Shown here: in pieces, positions 34,765 through 41,766 of the stretch | How positions within the stretch are numbered: the stretch's first letter is position 1 | Layout: every line of letters starts with the position of its first letter | Assembly: GCF_004087915.1 (NCBI RefSeq) | Contig: NZ_CP035108.1 | Location: forward strand, 434,001-498,000 | Source: Geovibrio thiophilus | Lineage (GTDB): Bacteria; Chrysiogenota; Deferribacteres; Deferribacterales; Geovibrionaceae | Direction of reading: 5' to 3' | DNA length: 64,000 nucleotides | Position numbers and translations under genes: made by a program | The notes under the pieces: model-generated | Database searches by the model: none | Seen by the model: only the letters and a program-made list of their open reading frames with translations | Told to the model about the DNA's origin: nothing

Positions 34765-35373
34765 ATGGCTTCAAATCGGAAAGTATTTGATTCTAAAATG
34801 TTTATGGATAATTTAAATATTTTTATTAATTCTCATTATGAATTTAAATGCAACAGCAAATATAAGGGTTTTTTCGGAAGGATTAAGGCTCAATTAGACA
34901 GAACAGAGGCAGAGGAAAAGGAATCAAGAAAATCAGGCGAGTCATGGATAGACGATCCTGTTATCTACTTTTCTGATCCTTTAAGTGAAGAAGAGTACCG
35001 GAGACACATTGAGCTCAGTCTTGCCAAAACACTTGAAAAGTCTTTCTCTGCAACACTTATGAAGATTATTGAAGCAAAAGATCAAAACCACATAGACATT
35101 TATAAAAAAGCAAATATTGACCGTAAGCTTTTTTCAAAAATTCGCAACGAAAAGCGATACATACCCAGTAAACGAACGGCTATAGCTTTGGCGGTGGCTC
35201 TAGAGCTTTCTCTCAGCGAAACGCAGGATCTTCTGAAACGAGCGGGTTTTACCCTTTCACGCAGTATTTTATTTGATGTAATTATCGAATACTTCATAAC
35301 ACAGGGCAATTATGACATCTACCAGATAAATGATGCGCTTCATTCCCATAAGCAACCCATTTTAGGCGGTTGA
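34765..35373 (+). CDS. Helix-turn-helix protein of unknown function
   Basis: The 202-residue protein has a charged N-terminal part. A C-terminal XRE-like HTH lies at about residues 110-160 (YKKANIDRKLFSKIRNEKRY, then PSKRTAIALAVALELSLSETQDLLKRAGF). Similar proteins are frequent in accessory regions of many bacteria; I do not know a proven function. The low GC content differs from the chromosomal backbone. It stands between a toxin-antitoxin pair and a second HTH gene. Confidence 0.75.
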   Translation: MASNRKVFDSKMFMDNLNIFINSHYEFKCNSKYKGFFGRIKAQLDRTEAEEKESRKSGESWIDDPVIYFSDPLSEEEYRRHIELSLAKTLEKSFSATLMKIIEAKDQNHIDIYKKANIDRKLFSKIRNEKRYIPSKRTAIALAVALELSLSETQDLLKRAGFTLSRSILFDVIIEYFITQGNYDIYQINDALHSHKQPILGG

Positions 35374-35485
35374 CACAGCATGCTCTAAAATATCAAAAAA
35401 ACTTTCTTTTGTCGCTTTCAGGGCGACCACTTATCCTTTTCTTGGTGGTATGTTCTTTTTCATCGGTATTTGTGCAGATGAGCAG

Positions 35486-35800
35486 CTATAGCTGTTCCTG
35501 CAGCAAACCCTTGATATAGGCTGTTACCTTGTCTTTTTGCGGCTGAGACAGGCGTGACCAGTTTTTCAGGAGTTCATTCTGCTCTTCTGTCAGCGTTGAG
35601 CTTGTGACATCTGAGAAAAATTGAGCAAGTGATATACCGAAGGCATCGCATAGGGCACTTAAAGTGGCAATAGTGGGAGAATTTTCACGGCTGTAAAGAT
35701 TTGAAAGCGTGGATTGAGGGATATTAGCATTTTTTGCGAGTTTGTATGAGCTCCATCCCCGTTCATTTTTTAGCTGTGTGATTTTTTCCAATATGTCCAT
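35486..35800 (-). CDS. XRE-family transcriptional regulator
   Basis: The 104-residue protein is a phage-repressor-type HTH (LKNERGWSSYKLAKNANIPQ, then STLSNLYSRENSPTIATLSALCDAFGIS) with a short helical C-terminus (LSQPQKDKVTAYIKGLL). It is divergent from the small-protein genes at 35926 onward. A long inverted repeat directly at its start (35802-35843) is the likely operator. Confidence 0.88.
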   Translation of the reverse strand: MDILEKITQLKNERGWSSYKLAKNANIPQSTLSNLYSRENSPTIATLSALCDAFGISLAQFFSDVTSSTLTEEQNELLKNWSRLSQPQKDKVTAYIKGLLQEQL

Positions 35801-35801
35801 A

Positions 35802-35843
35802 GCATCTCATTCTTTTCAGTAATGTACTACACAAATGAGATGC
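35802..35843. promoter_or_regulatory. Probable operator of the XRE regulator
   Basis: GCATCTCATT (35802-35811) and AATGAGATGC (35834-35843) are perfect 10-base inverted arms 22 bases apart, starting one base upstream of the regulator's start codon. The spacing (about three helical turns centre to centre) fits two repressor dimers or a looped site. Confidence 0.6.
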
Positions 35844-35925
35844 GCATTACATCAATTAAGAGTTGTATTTAGTTCACAAAAGAGATATAAAGTTGTATAA
35901 AAAAACAATAGTTCAGGAGGGCTTT

Positions 35926-36090
35926 ATGAAAAAGCTTTTAATAGTAATGCTTTTATTGATGTTTTCAGTGTCTGCTTTTGCAGCAGTTCTTATGTCGCAA
36001 TGGACTGAAGGACTGAATAGGTACTGTAAATATAGTGACGGGATAATAATCACTATAAAGTCTTATTCTCTTTGTCCCTTGTCAAAATAA
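35926..36090 (+). CDS. Small secreted protein with C-terminal CKYSDG motif
   Basis: The 54-residue protein has a signal peptide (KKLLIVMLLLMFSVSAFA) and a 35-residue mature part, MSQWTEGLNRYCKYSDG then IIITIKSYSLCPLSK. It has two cysteines that could form a disulfide. AGGAGG lies six bases before the ATG at 35926. I recall similar short exported proteins from proteobacteria and mobile regions, but no function. It is the first of four small genes reading right. Confidence 0.7.
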   Translation: MKKLLIVMLLLMFSVSAFAAVLMSQWTEGLNRYCKYSDGIIITIKSYSLCPLSK

Positions 36091-36091
36091 A

Positions 36092-36232
36092 ATGCTGGAA
36101 TTTGTCCTTATATTAGCAATTTTGCCTTTTGCGCTTTATGGGGCAGTTTTGCTTGTTATGGCAGCACTTGGTATCACAGGCGGCGTTTTAAGTCTGATTG
36201 CCAGCCTGTTCAAGTCTAAAGACAATTATTAA
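36092..36232 (+). CDS. Very small membrane protein
   Basis: The 46-residue frame starts 1 base after the previous stop. It is almost entirely hydrophobic (LEFVLILAILPFALYGAVLL, then VMAALGITGGVLSLIASLF) and ends KSKDNY, suggesting one or two membrane helices. No ribosome site is obvious, so translation would depend on coupling. It could be a membrane-active peptide or a chance frame. Confidence 0.45.
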   Translation: MLEFVLILAILPFALYGAVLLVMAALGITGGVLSLIASLFKSKDNY

Positions 36233-36256
36233 TTTATTAAATTTAAGGGGTTAAAC

Positions 36257-36646
36257 ATGAAAAATTTTTTAGCAATATTGGCAGTAATATTTATTTTGTC
36301 TGCTTGCGGCGGGAGCAATGGCGGGGGAGAACTGCAGGGTGACGAATTTCCTCTCAGTAATCTTGAATGCAGCGGGACTATCGCTGGTGTTGACAGCGGC
36401 AGTTTTGAGCTGGACTATTTCTATGAAACAGAAACTATCGCTGTTTCAACTAATACAAAGAATCTTGGTGCAAGAACTTTTCAGGGAACAATAGACTACA
36501 ATGGCGGTGTTTACATTTGGCAGACAAATCTCCATATAGGGAAAGTAGCATTTAATGAAGATAGTTACTCAATAACCGGAACTTGGAAAAACACTAATGA
36601 CGGCGCAACAGGCACAATGAAAGGGACGTGCAGCGAAATCGAGTAA
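36257..36646 (+). CDS. Small lipoprotein
   Basis: The 129-residue protein has a lipoprotein signal (LAVIFILSACGGSNGGG). A beta-rich mature part follows (LECSGTIAGVDSGSFELDYF...YSITGTWKNTNDGATGTMKG) with two further cysteines. AAGGGG is just upstream. No family recognised. The fold pattern suggests a small beta-sandwich or barrel on a membrane surface. Confidence 0.7.
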   Translation: MKNFLAILAVIFILSACGGSNGGGELQGDEFPLSNLECSGTIAGVDSGSFELDYFYETETIAVSTNTKNLGARTFQGTIDYNGGVYIWQTNLHIGKVAFNEDSYSITGTWKNTNDGATGTMKGTCSEIE

Positions 36647-36674
36647 CCTGCTGACAAAATAGAAGGAGATTTAT

Positions 36675-36959
36675 ATGAAGCTTAAATTGATTGCGGTTAT
36701 GTTGCTTGCTTTAACCACTACGGGGTGTCTTGCATCAAAAAACAGGGCAGTCCTCAAAGCACAAACTGTTACAGACTTGAGAGGGTGCACAAAAATAGGA
36801 AGAATAGAGTATTCGGGAGGTCAGGTTTTTGCCGTTCTCATGCTCGGTCGTGTTGCCGCTGATGGTGCTGCAAGATCGACTTGCGAAGATATGGGAGGTA
36901 ATGTCATACTCGGTGAGGATCTTTGTTACCATTGCTCTGATCTGGATACAGAGTATTGA
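36675..36959 (+). CDS. Small lipoprotein with cysteine-rich body
   Basis: The 94-residue protein has a lipoprotein signal (AVMLLALTTTGCLAS), then TDLRGCTKIGRIEYSG and ARSTCEDMGGNVILGEDLCYHC. The layout resembles DUF4156-type lipoproteins (a C-x-x-L/I-G motif, then an A...GGN motif), but the match is loose. AGAAGGAGA lies 7 bases upstream. It is the last gene before the AT-rich HAD-PRTase-DprA operon. Confidence 0.68.
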   Translation: MKLKLIAVMLLALTTTGCLASKNRAVLKAQTVTDLRGCTKIGRIEYSGGQVFAVLMLGRVAADGAARSTCEDMGGNVILGEDLCYHCSDLDTEY

Positions 36960-37001
36960 AATCCGTAATAGTGTAGACGGCAGGACATCACACAGGCAAA
37001 G

Positions 37002-37020
37002 TATTTGATTTTATCAAATA
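37002..37020. promoter_or_regulatory. Palindrome upstream of the HAD-PRTase-DprA operon
   Basis: TATTTGAT / ATCAAATA are perfect 8-base arms around TTT, 13 bases before the first start codon. It is a candidate operator for control of the operon. Confidence 0.5.
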
Positions 37021-37033
37021 AGGGAACAATATA

Positions 37034-37693
37034 ATGTATAAAATTAACAAAGAACTGCATGATTACATCTATCGAGCTATTGGGGCAAAATATTATTATA
37101 ATAGACAGGTGGGCGATAATTTTAAATTTATGAAAATAACAGATACTCATTTCTTATTTTTTGACTTGGATGGAACATTGGTTGATACCGATTACGCCAA
37201 TTTTTTATCATATTCAGAAGCTATTAAACAAGTATTGGGAATAAATGTTGATTACAACCCCAATGTACGATTTACTCGTGAAATAGTTAAAAAGATAATA
37301 CCAAATATTACTGATAAAACATATGAGAAAGTGGTTAAACAAAAAAACTCTTTTTATAAAAAAAATCTCTCAATGACAAAAATAAATGATTCTATTGTAA
37401 AGATACTGAAACAATATAGTGAGACGAACAAAACGGTCTTAATAACTAATTGTCATGCAGAAAGAGCTATAATAACACTGGATTATCACGGACTTAGCAA
37501 TTTTTTCTATCATAAAATATTTAGGCAAGAACCTCTTGGGAATATTAGTAAGTATAAGAATGCGCTGGACTTACTTAGAATTCCAGCAAAGTGCGTATTT
37601 GCGTTTGAAAACGATAAAACAGAAATTGAAGCAGCTGTTGCTGTAGGAATTCCTCGATGTCAAATACTATGTGTTGGAGTCAGTAATGAATGA
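37034..37693 (+). CDS. HAD-like phosphatase, first gene of ShosTA-like operon
   Basis: The 219-residue protein has HAD motif I FFDLDGTLVDTD (about residue 42), motif II VLITNCH and a lysine in GNISKYKNAL. Motif IV is degenerate, FENDKTEIEAA where GDxxxD is usual. These suggest an active or near-active phosphatase of the phosphoglycolate-phosphatase group. The start at 37034 adds 32 residues before the HAD fold; ATG at 37130 is the alternative. The gene is very AT-rich compared with the backbone and overlaps the next gene by 8 bases. HAD enzymes can dephosphorylate sugar phosphates or nucleotides, so a link with the PRTase product is plausible. Confidence 0.78.
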   Translation: MYKINKELHDYIYRAIGAKYYYNRQVGDNFKFMKITDTHFLFFDLDGTLVDTDYANFLSYSEAIKQVLGINVDYNPNVRFTREIVKKIIPNITDKTYEKVVKQKNSFYKKNLSMTKINDSIVKILKQYSETNKTVLITNCHAERAIITLDYHGLSNFFYHKIFRQEPLGNISKYKNALDLLRIPAKCVFAFENDKTEIEAAVAVGIPRCQILCVGVSNE

Positions 37694-38309
37694 ATTTACA
37701 ATTTCGTCTAATAAATACCTGAGTAAAAATATTAGAGCCTTTTACCATATTAATTATGTGCGCATGGGTAATCCAGGGAACCCTGATTACCTTAATGTAT
37801 TAAAAAATACTTATAATAAGGAACACAGTGCAAAACTAAATAAGGCTAGTGAGAATTTAAGAAATGTTTTGAAGGAGGACTTGCCCAAACTGCTACTTGA
37901 ATTGAAGCTTAAAATGCTAACAGTATGTGTTGTGCCTAGGGCTAAGTCAGAGTCTGCTTACGAAGCAGACCAGTTGCTTTTTAAATCAACTGTCAGAAGT
38001 GTGATAAGTGGGTTAATAGGTTTTGAAGATGGTACAGATTATATCGTTAGATATAAAAACACAAGAACAACACACTTCTATAAAGATATACCAAATTATG
38101 ATAATGACGGTTCATCTCCATATCCAGGAATTTCACGTGATACTTGTCACATTGCACCCTGCGTAAAAGGTAAAAATATTTTATTAATTGATGATATATA
38201 CACTAAAAATGTAAACATAGATGAAGATGCTATTCAAGCATTGTTTGTTCATGGAGCATCAAATGTATTTTTTTATTCAGTAGGCAAAACAAATGAACTA
38301 TTCGGATAA
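37686..38309 (+). CDS. Phosphoribosyltransferase-like protein, ShosT-like
   Basis: The 207-residue protein (from ATG 37686, with GGAG upstream) has a late PRPP-loop-type motif, KNILLIDDIYTKNVNIDEDA. It also has an earlier conserved-looking CVVPRAKSESAY segment, which would hold the phosphate end of the substrate. This is the type I PRTase layout, closest in style to ComF. ShosT, the toxic partner of the ShosTA antiphage pair, is known as a PRTase-domain protein next to a DprA homologue. The pairing here with DprA (17-base overlap) is the main reason for the comparison; sequence identity was not measured. Confidence 0.72.
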   Translation: MNEFTISSNKYLSKNIRAFYHINYVRMGNPGNPDYLNVLKNTYNKEHSAKLNKASENLRNVLKEDLPKLLLELKLKMLTVCVVPRAKSESAYEADQLLFKSTVRSVISGLIGFEDGTDYIVRYKNTRTTHFYKDIPNYDNDGSSPYPGISRDTCHIAPCVKGKNILLIDDIYTKNVNIDEDAIQALFVHGASNVFFYSVGKTNELFG

Positions 38310-39261
38310 TGCAATAAATGTTTTATCTGTGAAATCTTACAGGGGTGTCGGTAGAGCATGGATAATGAAAAACATGAAAGGAAATGAGTCTATAAATACA
38401 ATCGTTGATTTGTTGAACCAGCATTTAAAAGAAACTATTACCGTTGAAGATTTCTATACAACAAGACAACTTATGGTTAATAAAATTATGAGATTAAAGA
38501 ACCATATTGATGGCGTTGTCGCTATTGGTGATGACAACTTCCCTTCACATAGAGGCAATGTCAAACAGAGTGAACAACCAGTGGTGCTATTTTATCGTGG
38601 AGATCTAAGTTTATTAAATAAGAGTAATAAAAATATTGCTGTTATCGGTTTGTTAACCCCCGACAGTAATATTGAAGATATTGAAAAAAAAATTGTTTCA
38701 GAATTAATAAAACATAAAATAACGATAGTTAGCGGGCTAGCACTAGGCTGCGATTCTATTGCCCACAAGCAAGCAATAGACTCTAATGGGACAACAATTG
38801 CAATTCTACCAAGTTCATTAGATGATATTTTGCCTGCATCAAACAAAGTCTTGGCTAAAGAAATAATAAGTAAAAATGGTTTATTAGTGACTGAATACTA
38901 TGAAAAAGCTAAATCCAAACAGGAGTTAGCCAGTAGATATCAAGATAGGGATAGATTGCAAGCCTTATTTAGTGATGGAATTATTTTGTCAGCAAGCTAT
39001 GCAAAGAATGATCAAGGAAACGATAGCGGTTCTCGATTGGCAATGAAGTATGCCTTGAATTATTCAATTCCAAGAGCTGTTTTATACAACTTTCAAACCA
39101 ATGGCAACGATCCTAAATATGATCTCAACAGGCAAATAATAAACGAAGATAGTAACGTTATAGTTATAAATTCCGAAAATCTTACGACATCATTAAAAAT
39201 CATAATTGAGAAGACTCATCGTGTAATATATAAACCGCTGAGCATCACTGATTTTTTATAA
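38293..39261 (+). CDS. DprA/Smf-like protein, ShosA-like
   Basis: The 322-residue protein has the DprA Rossmann core: FYRGDLSLLNKSNKNIAVIG, IVSGLALGCDSIAHKQAI, TTIAILPSSLDDILPASN, then LLVTEYYE and RDRLQALFSDGIILSASYA. Housekeeping DprA loads RecA on incoming DNA. This copy has an unusual N-terminus and lies in an AT-rich operon away from competence genes, so it is more likely the ShosA-like partner (antitoxin) of the PRTase. It is followed by an inverted repeat and the tRNA-derived direct repeat. Confidence 0.78.
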   Translation: MNYSDNAINVLSVKSYRGVGRAWIMKNMKGNESINTIVDLLNQHLKETITVEDFYTTRQLMVNKIMRLKNHIDGVVAIGDDNFPSHRGNVKQSEQPVVLFYRGDLSLLNKSNKNIAVIGLLTPDSNIEDIEKKIVSELIKHKITIVSGLALGCDSIAHKQAIDSNGTTIAILPSSLDDILPASNKVLAKEIISKNGLLVTEYYEKAKSKQELASRYQDRDRLQALFSDGIILSASYAKNDQGNDSGSRLAMKYALNYSIPRAVLYNFQTNGNDPKYDLNRQIINEDSNVIVINSENLTTSLKIIIEKTHRVIYKPLSITDFL

Positions 39262-39321
39262 TTTCTTTCACCTATCTGAGAAATTTTATAAATGGTAACG
39301 TTTAACTGGGGTGGTCTAAGT

Positions 39322-39352
39322 GAACCTAAATATCATTATGTTATTTAGGTTC
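39322..39352. terminator. Inverted repeat after the DprA-like gene
   Basis: GAACCTAAATA / TATTTAGGTTC, perfect 11-base arms with a 9-base loop, is followed by five A. It could end transcription of the operon, or mark the edge of an inserted segment, since it touches the direct repeat at 39353. Confidence 0.5.
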
Positions 39353-39420
39353 AAAAAGGCTTCTCTGATTTCTCAAAGAAGCCTTCAGAACCCGTGTTAA
39401 TGGCGGTACAGGTAATTGAA
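39353..39420. repeat. Left copy of 68-base direct repeat (tRNA-Met 3' end)
   Basis: This matches 40214-40281 with 5 mismatches in 68. It contains a copy of the tRNA-Met terminator hairpin (GGCTTCT...AGAAGCC) and the last 20 bases of the tRNA gene. The tRNA is not continued, so this is a fragment. It is the expected trace of site-specific insertion at a tRNA 3' end. Confidence 0.8.
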
Positions 39421-39539
39421 TTTAAGTAAATTACTTTAATACATTCAAATAGGTGTTATATGTGTTGCGTGATTTTACATAAAAAACTGCCTGTAAAATT
39501 AAATGATAAATCAATAGCATTTATTTGTTTTTAAAAACA

Positions 39540-39566
39540 TTGACTTATAACCATGTAGGTTATAAT
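39540..39566 (+). promoter_or_regulatory. Promoter with embedded operator of higBA
   Basis: TTGACT (39540-39545) and TATAAT (39561-39566) flank and overlap the perfect palindrome TTATAACC / GGTTATAA (39545-39552, 39558-39565). A repressor bound there would block the promoter. The spacer is 15 bases, shorter than ideal. No gene is visible from 39262 to 39573. Confidence 0.6.
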
Positions 39567-39573
39567 TCATTAA

Positions 39574-39855
39574 ATGATCAAGTCTTTCGGCGATAAAGAA
39601 ACTGAGAATGTATTTTATGACGGGAAAAGCAAGAAGCTGCCGTCAGATATTTTGTCCAGAGCCGCAAAAATACTGGACAGGATAAATGCCGCCGACACGA
39701 CAGATTTTCTCCGGCTGCCGCCAAGCCAGAGACCGCATAAGTTTTTTGGCTGTTTAGAAGGGTTTTGGAGTATCAGCATCAATATGCAATGGCGTATAAT
39801 CTTCTGGTTTGAAGAGAGTGATGCCTTTGATGTTGAAATAGTCGATTACCACTGA
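39574..39855 (+). CDS. higB: HigB-family toxin
   Basis: The 93-residue protein begins IKSFGDKETENVFYDGKSKK. It has LRLPPSQRPHKFFGCLEGFWSISIN and ends with the RIIFWFE...DVEIVDYH strand pattern of HigB (plasmid-killer, RelE-fold mRNA interferase). It precedes its antitoxin, the usual order for HigBA. GC is near the backbone, unlike the AT-rich operon to the left. Confidence 0.93.
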   Translation: MIKSFGDKETENVFYDGKSKKLPSDILSRAAKILDRINAADTTDFLRLPPSQRPHKFFGCLEGFWSISINMQWRIIFWFEESDAFDVEIVDYH

Positions 39856-39867
39856 AAGGAGGATATT

Positions 39868-40179
39868 ATGGCTATTCGGAGAGATATATACAGAAAGACG
39901 GAACACCAGCCCGAGCATCCGGGAGAATATCTTTCTGAAATCATTGAAGAAACTCATGGGCTCACGCAGAGCAGTCTGGCTGTTTCCCTTGGTGTATCTT
40001 TCAGGACTATTAACCAGATATGCAATAAACGCAGAGGCATAAGCCCTGAAATAGCTCTGAAACTGAGTAAATTTTTCGGAACCACACCGCAGAGCTGGCT
40101 GAATATGCAGCAGGCTTATGATCTGTGGAAGGCTGAGCAAACCACTGATGTAAGCCATATTCAGACCTTATCCGCCTGA
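39868..40179 (+). CDS. higA: HigA-family antitoxin
   Basis: The 103-residue protein has HPGEYLSEIIEETHGLTQSS, then LAVSLGVSFRTINQICNKRR and FFGTTPQSWLNMQQAYDLW, the HigA/VapI HTH pattern. It neutralises HigB and should repress the operon through the palindrome at 39545-39565. It follows higB after 12 bases, with GGAGG before the start. Confidence 0.94.
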   Translation: MAIRRDIYRKTEHQPEHPGEYLSEIIEETHGLTQSSLAVSLGVSFRTINQICNKRRGISPEIALKLSKFFGTTPQSWLNMQQAYDLWKAEQTTDVSHIQTLSA

Positions 40180-40213
40180 CACCCATACACCTGAAAAAAG
40201 ACAACACCAAATA

Positions 40214-40281
40214 AAAAAGGCTTCTCTGATCTCTCAAAGAAGCCTTTAGAACCCATATTAATGGCGGTACAGGGAATTGAA
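40214..40281. repeat. Right copy of 68-base direct repeat
   Basis: It covers the tRNA-Met terminator and the 3' 20 bases of the intact tRNA-Met. With the copy at 39353-39420 it frames a segment of about 0.86 kb holding only higBA. No integrase gene is present between them. Confidence 0.8.
40216..40250 (-). terminator. Terminator of tRNA-Met
   Basis: On the minus strand, AAGGCTTCTTTGAGAG is followed by ATCAGAGAAGCC and a run of T. The stem closes directly downstream of the tRNA 3' end. Confidence 0.8.
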
Positions 40282-40335
40282 CCCCGGACACTGCGGATAT
40301 GAGCCGCATGCTCTAACCATCTGAGCTATACCGCC
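40262..40335 (-). tRNA. tRNA-Met (CAT), probably elongator
   Basis: The 74-base minus-strand gene folds as a cloverleaf. The acceptor is GGCGGTA/TACCGCC, the D arm GCTC/GAGC, the anticodon stem TGCGG/CCGCA around loop CTCATAT (anticodon CAT), and the T arm CGGGG/CCCTG with TTCAATT. CCA is not encoded. The body resembles elongator tRNA-Met of other bacteria; a tRNA-Ile with modified CAT is possible and cannot be excluded. Confidence 0.9.
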
Positions 40336-40351
40336 TTATATCGGGATTGAT

Positions 40352-40380
40352 TTATTAAACTATTTTCTCTTCTTAGTCAA
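40352..40380 (-). promoter_or_regulatory. Probable promoter of tRNA-Met
   Basis: On the minus strand TTGACT (40375-40380) is followed after 17 bases by TAATAA (40352-40357), placing the start of transcription some 10 bases before the tRNA. Confidence 0.5.
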
Positions 40381-40407
40381 CGTAATTTTGGTTTTGTCAG
40401 TAAATTT

Positions 40408-40884
40408 TTAAAGGAAATTTTCCGAAAGTGAGGCGTTGAGAATCCCTGAAAGCCTCTCCTCCAGCTTGAACATTCTTTCTGATACTGTTTTTGCCATTAT
40501 CCACACAAACTTACTGAAAATAACAGGATGTGCCGTCTTCATCTCCGTGAGTCTGTCAGCCGTGATGGAAAGGATTGCCACCATTGTGGACGCGGTCGCG
40601 TTTGCCGAGCGGGGGTAACCGGTAAGGATAGCCATTTCCCCGAAAAAATCCCCGGCTTTGAGATTGTTGAGAAAAATGCACGTCTGATCATTCACGTCTT
40701 TAGATATGCCTACCTCGCCTTCGGCTATGATGCAGAATCTGTCACCCTTGTCCCCTTCCTTGAGGATAAGTCTTCCTGCGTTATACGATTCCTTTGTGAA
40801 ATAGCTTAAAAACTCCTCCATCTCCGCTTCCGAAAAATCGGCGAATTTGGGATTCTTTTTCAGTATCGCTGCACTTGTTTTCAA
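40408..40884 (-). CDS. Cyclic-nucleotide-binding domain protein
   Basis: The 158-residue protein is one CNB domain: LILKEGDKGDRFCIIAEGEV, then LKAGDFFGEMAILTGYPRSANATA, which holds the FGE...RSA phosphate-binding cassette. A short C-terminal helix follows and no DNA-binding domain. It could be a sensor subunit or part of a larger complex. It lies 10 bases downstream of the sirtuin gene, in the same orientation. Confidence 0.88.
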   Translation of the reverse strand: MKTSAAILKKNPKFADFSEAEMEEFLSYFTKESYNAGRLILKEGDKGDRFCIIAEGEVGISKDVNDQTCIFLNNLKAGDFFGEMAILTGYPRSANATASTMVAILSITADRLTEMKTAHPVIFSKFVWIMAKTVSERMFKLEERLSGILNASLSENFL

Positions 40885-40894
40885 TTTCGCACCT

Positions 40895-41722
40895 TCAATG
40901 ATATTTTATTCCCAGTCCGTCTGCTATCGCCGCCAGTGCTTCTTTGGCGCCTGTCTGTATGAATACGTCGGGCTTGCAGACCTTCAGGGACGATTCGTCG
41001 GGGTTTATTGTGATTATCCGGCTGCCCGATGCCTGAAGGCGCAGAGCGAGGTAATCGTTTGTGGGCACACTGCCGCTGGAACCTATGAGCAGGGTAACAT
41101 CGGGTATGCCCGCCCGCTCAAGGAAGTCACGGAAGTTGTTGTACTGATAGGCATGCTCCACATAGTCAAAATCGCCGAACATCAGTACATTCGGGCGCAG
41201 AAGCCCGCCGCATTTGGGGCATACGGGCAGGTTTGAGGCGGTCATACTCTCGCAGTCCAGTCCGCAGAGGGGAACATCGTCATTTTCCTCATACGTATAA
41301 CTGCACCCCAGCCCCGCCATACACTGGAGCCGCCAGATGCTGCCGTGGATTTCGTAAACATGGTCGGCGGATGTGCCTGAGATCATATGGAAGCCGTCAG
41401 TGTTGGTGGTGTGTATGAAAGAGTTTTCAAAGTGGTTGTCAATGAGGGAGTTTATTACGGAGTAACCTTCGTGGGGCTTGTTTTCGCGGGCATTGCGCCT
41501 GCGCCACTCGTAAAAAGCCCACGCATGGGCGGGGCGGGTCTTGAAGCTTCTGGGGTTGGCAAGCTCCACAGCCTCAAGGTTAAGGTTTTTGTAGGCGGGA
41601 AAGTTCCGCCAGTAGCCTTCTTTGTCCCTGAAAGTCGGAATGCCCGATTCGGCGCTCATTCCTGCGCTTGTCAGAAAGAGGCAGCTTCGGGAGCCGCATA
41701 TGATGTCCACTGCTTTGTTCAT
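40895..41722 (-). CDS. Sir2-family NAD-dependent deacylase, divergent
   Basis: The 275-residue protein has LTSAGMSAESGIPTFRD, TTNTDGFH, the catalytic His in YEIHGSIWRLQC and zinc ligands including CPKCGG. Later LLIGSSGSVPTNDY binds the cofactor. Two core motifs differ from the usual forms: SAG for GAG, and TNTDGFH for QNIDxLH. It is probably still active but may belong to a divergent subclass. Sirtuins remove acyl groups from lysine or modify other targets using NAD. Confidence 0.85.
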   Translation of the reverse strand: MNKAVDIICGSRSCLFLTSAGMSAESGIPTFRDKEGYWRNFPAYKNLNLEAVELANPRSFKTRPAHAWAFYEWRRRNARENKPHEGYSVINSLIDNHFENSFIHTTNTDGFHMISGTSADHVYEIHGSIWRLQCMAGLGCSYTYEENDDVPLCGLDCESMTASNLPVCPKCGGLLRPNVLMFGDFDYVEHAYQYNNFRDFLERAGIPDVTLLIGSSGSVPTNDYLALRLQASGSRIITINPDESSLKVCKPDVFIQTGAKEALAAIADGLGIKYH

Positions 41723-41766
41723 GGAAGCACCGCCGTTTTTCTGGTAATTTTACCAAAAAATTCCCG

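Noticed and set aside
33923-40262. A complete integrative island
   Set aside because: No integrase, relaxase or phage structural gene was found, and only one pair of tRNA-derived repeats is visible, enclosing 0.86 kb.
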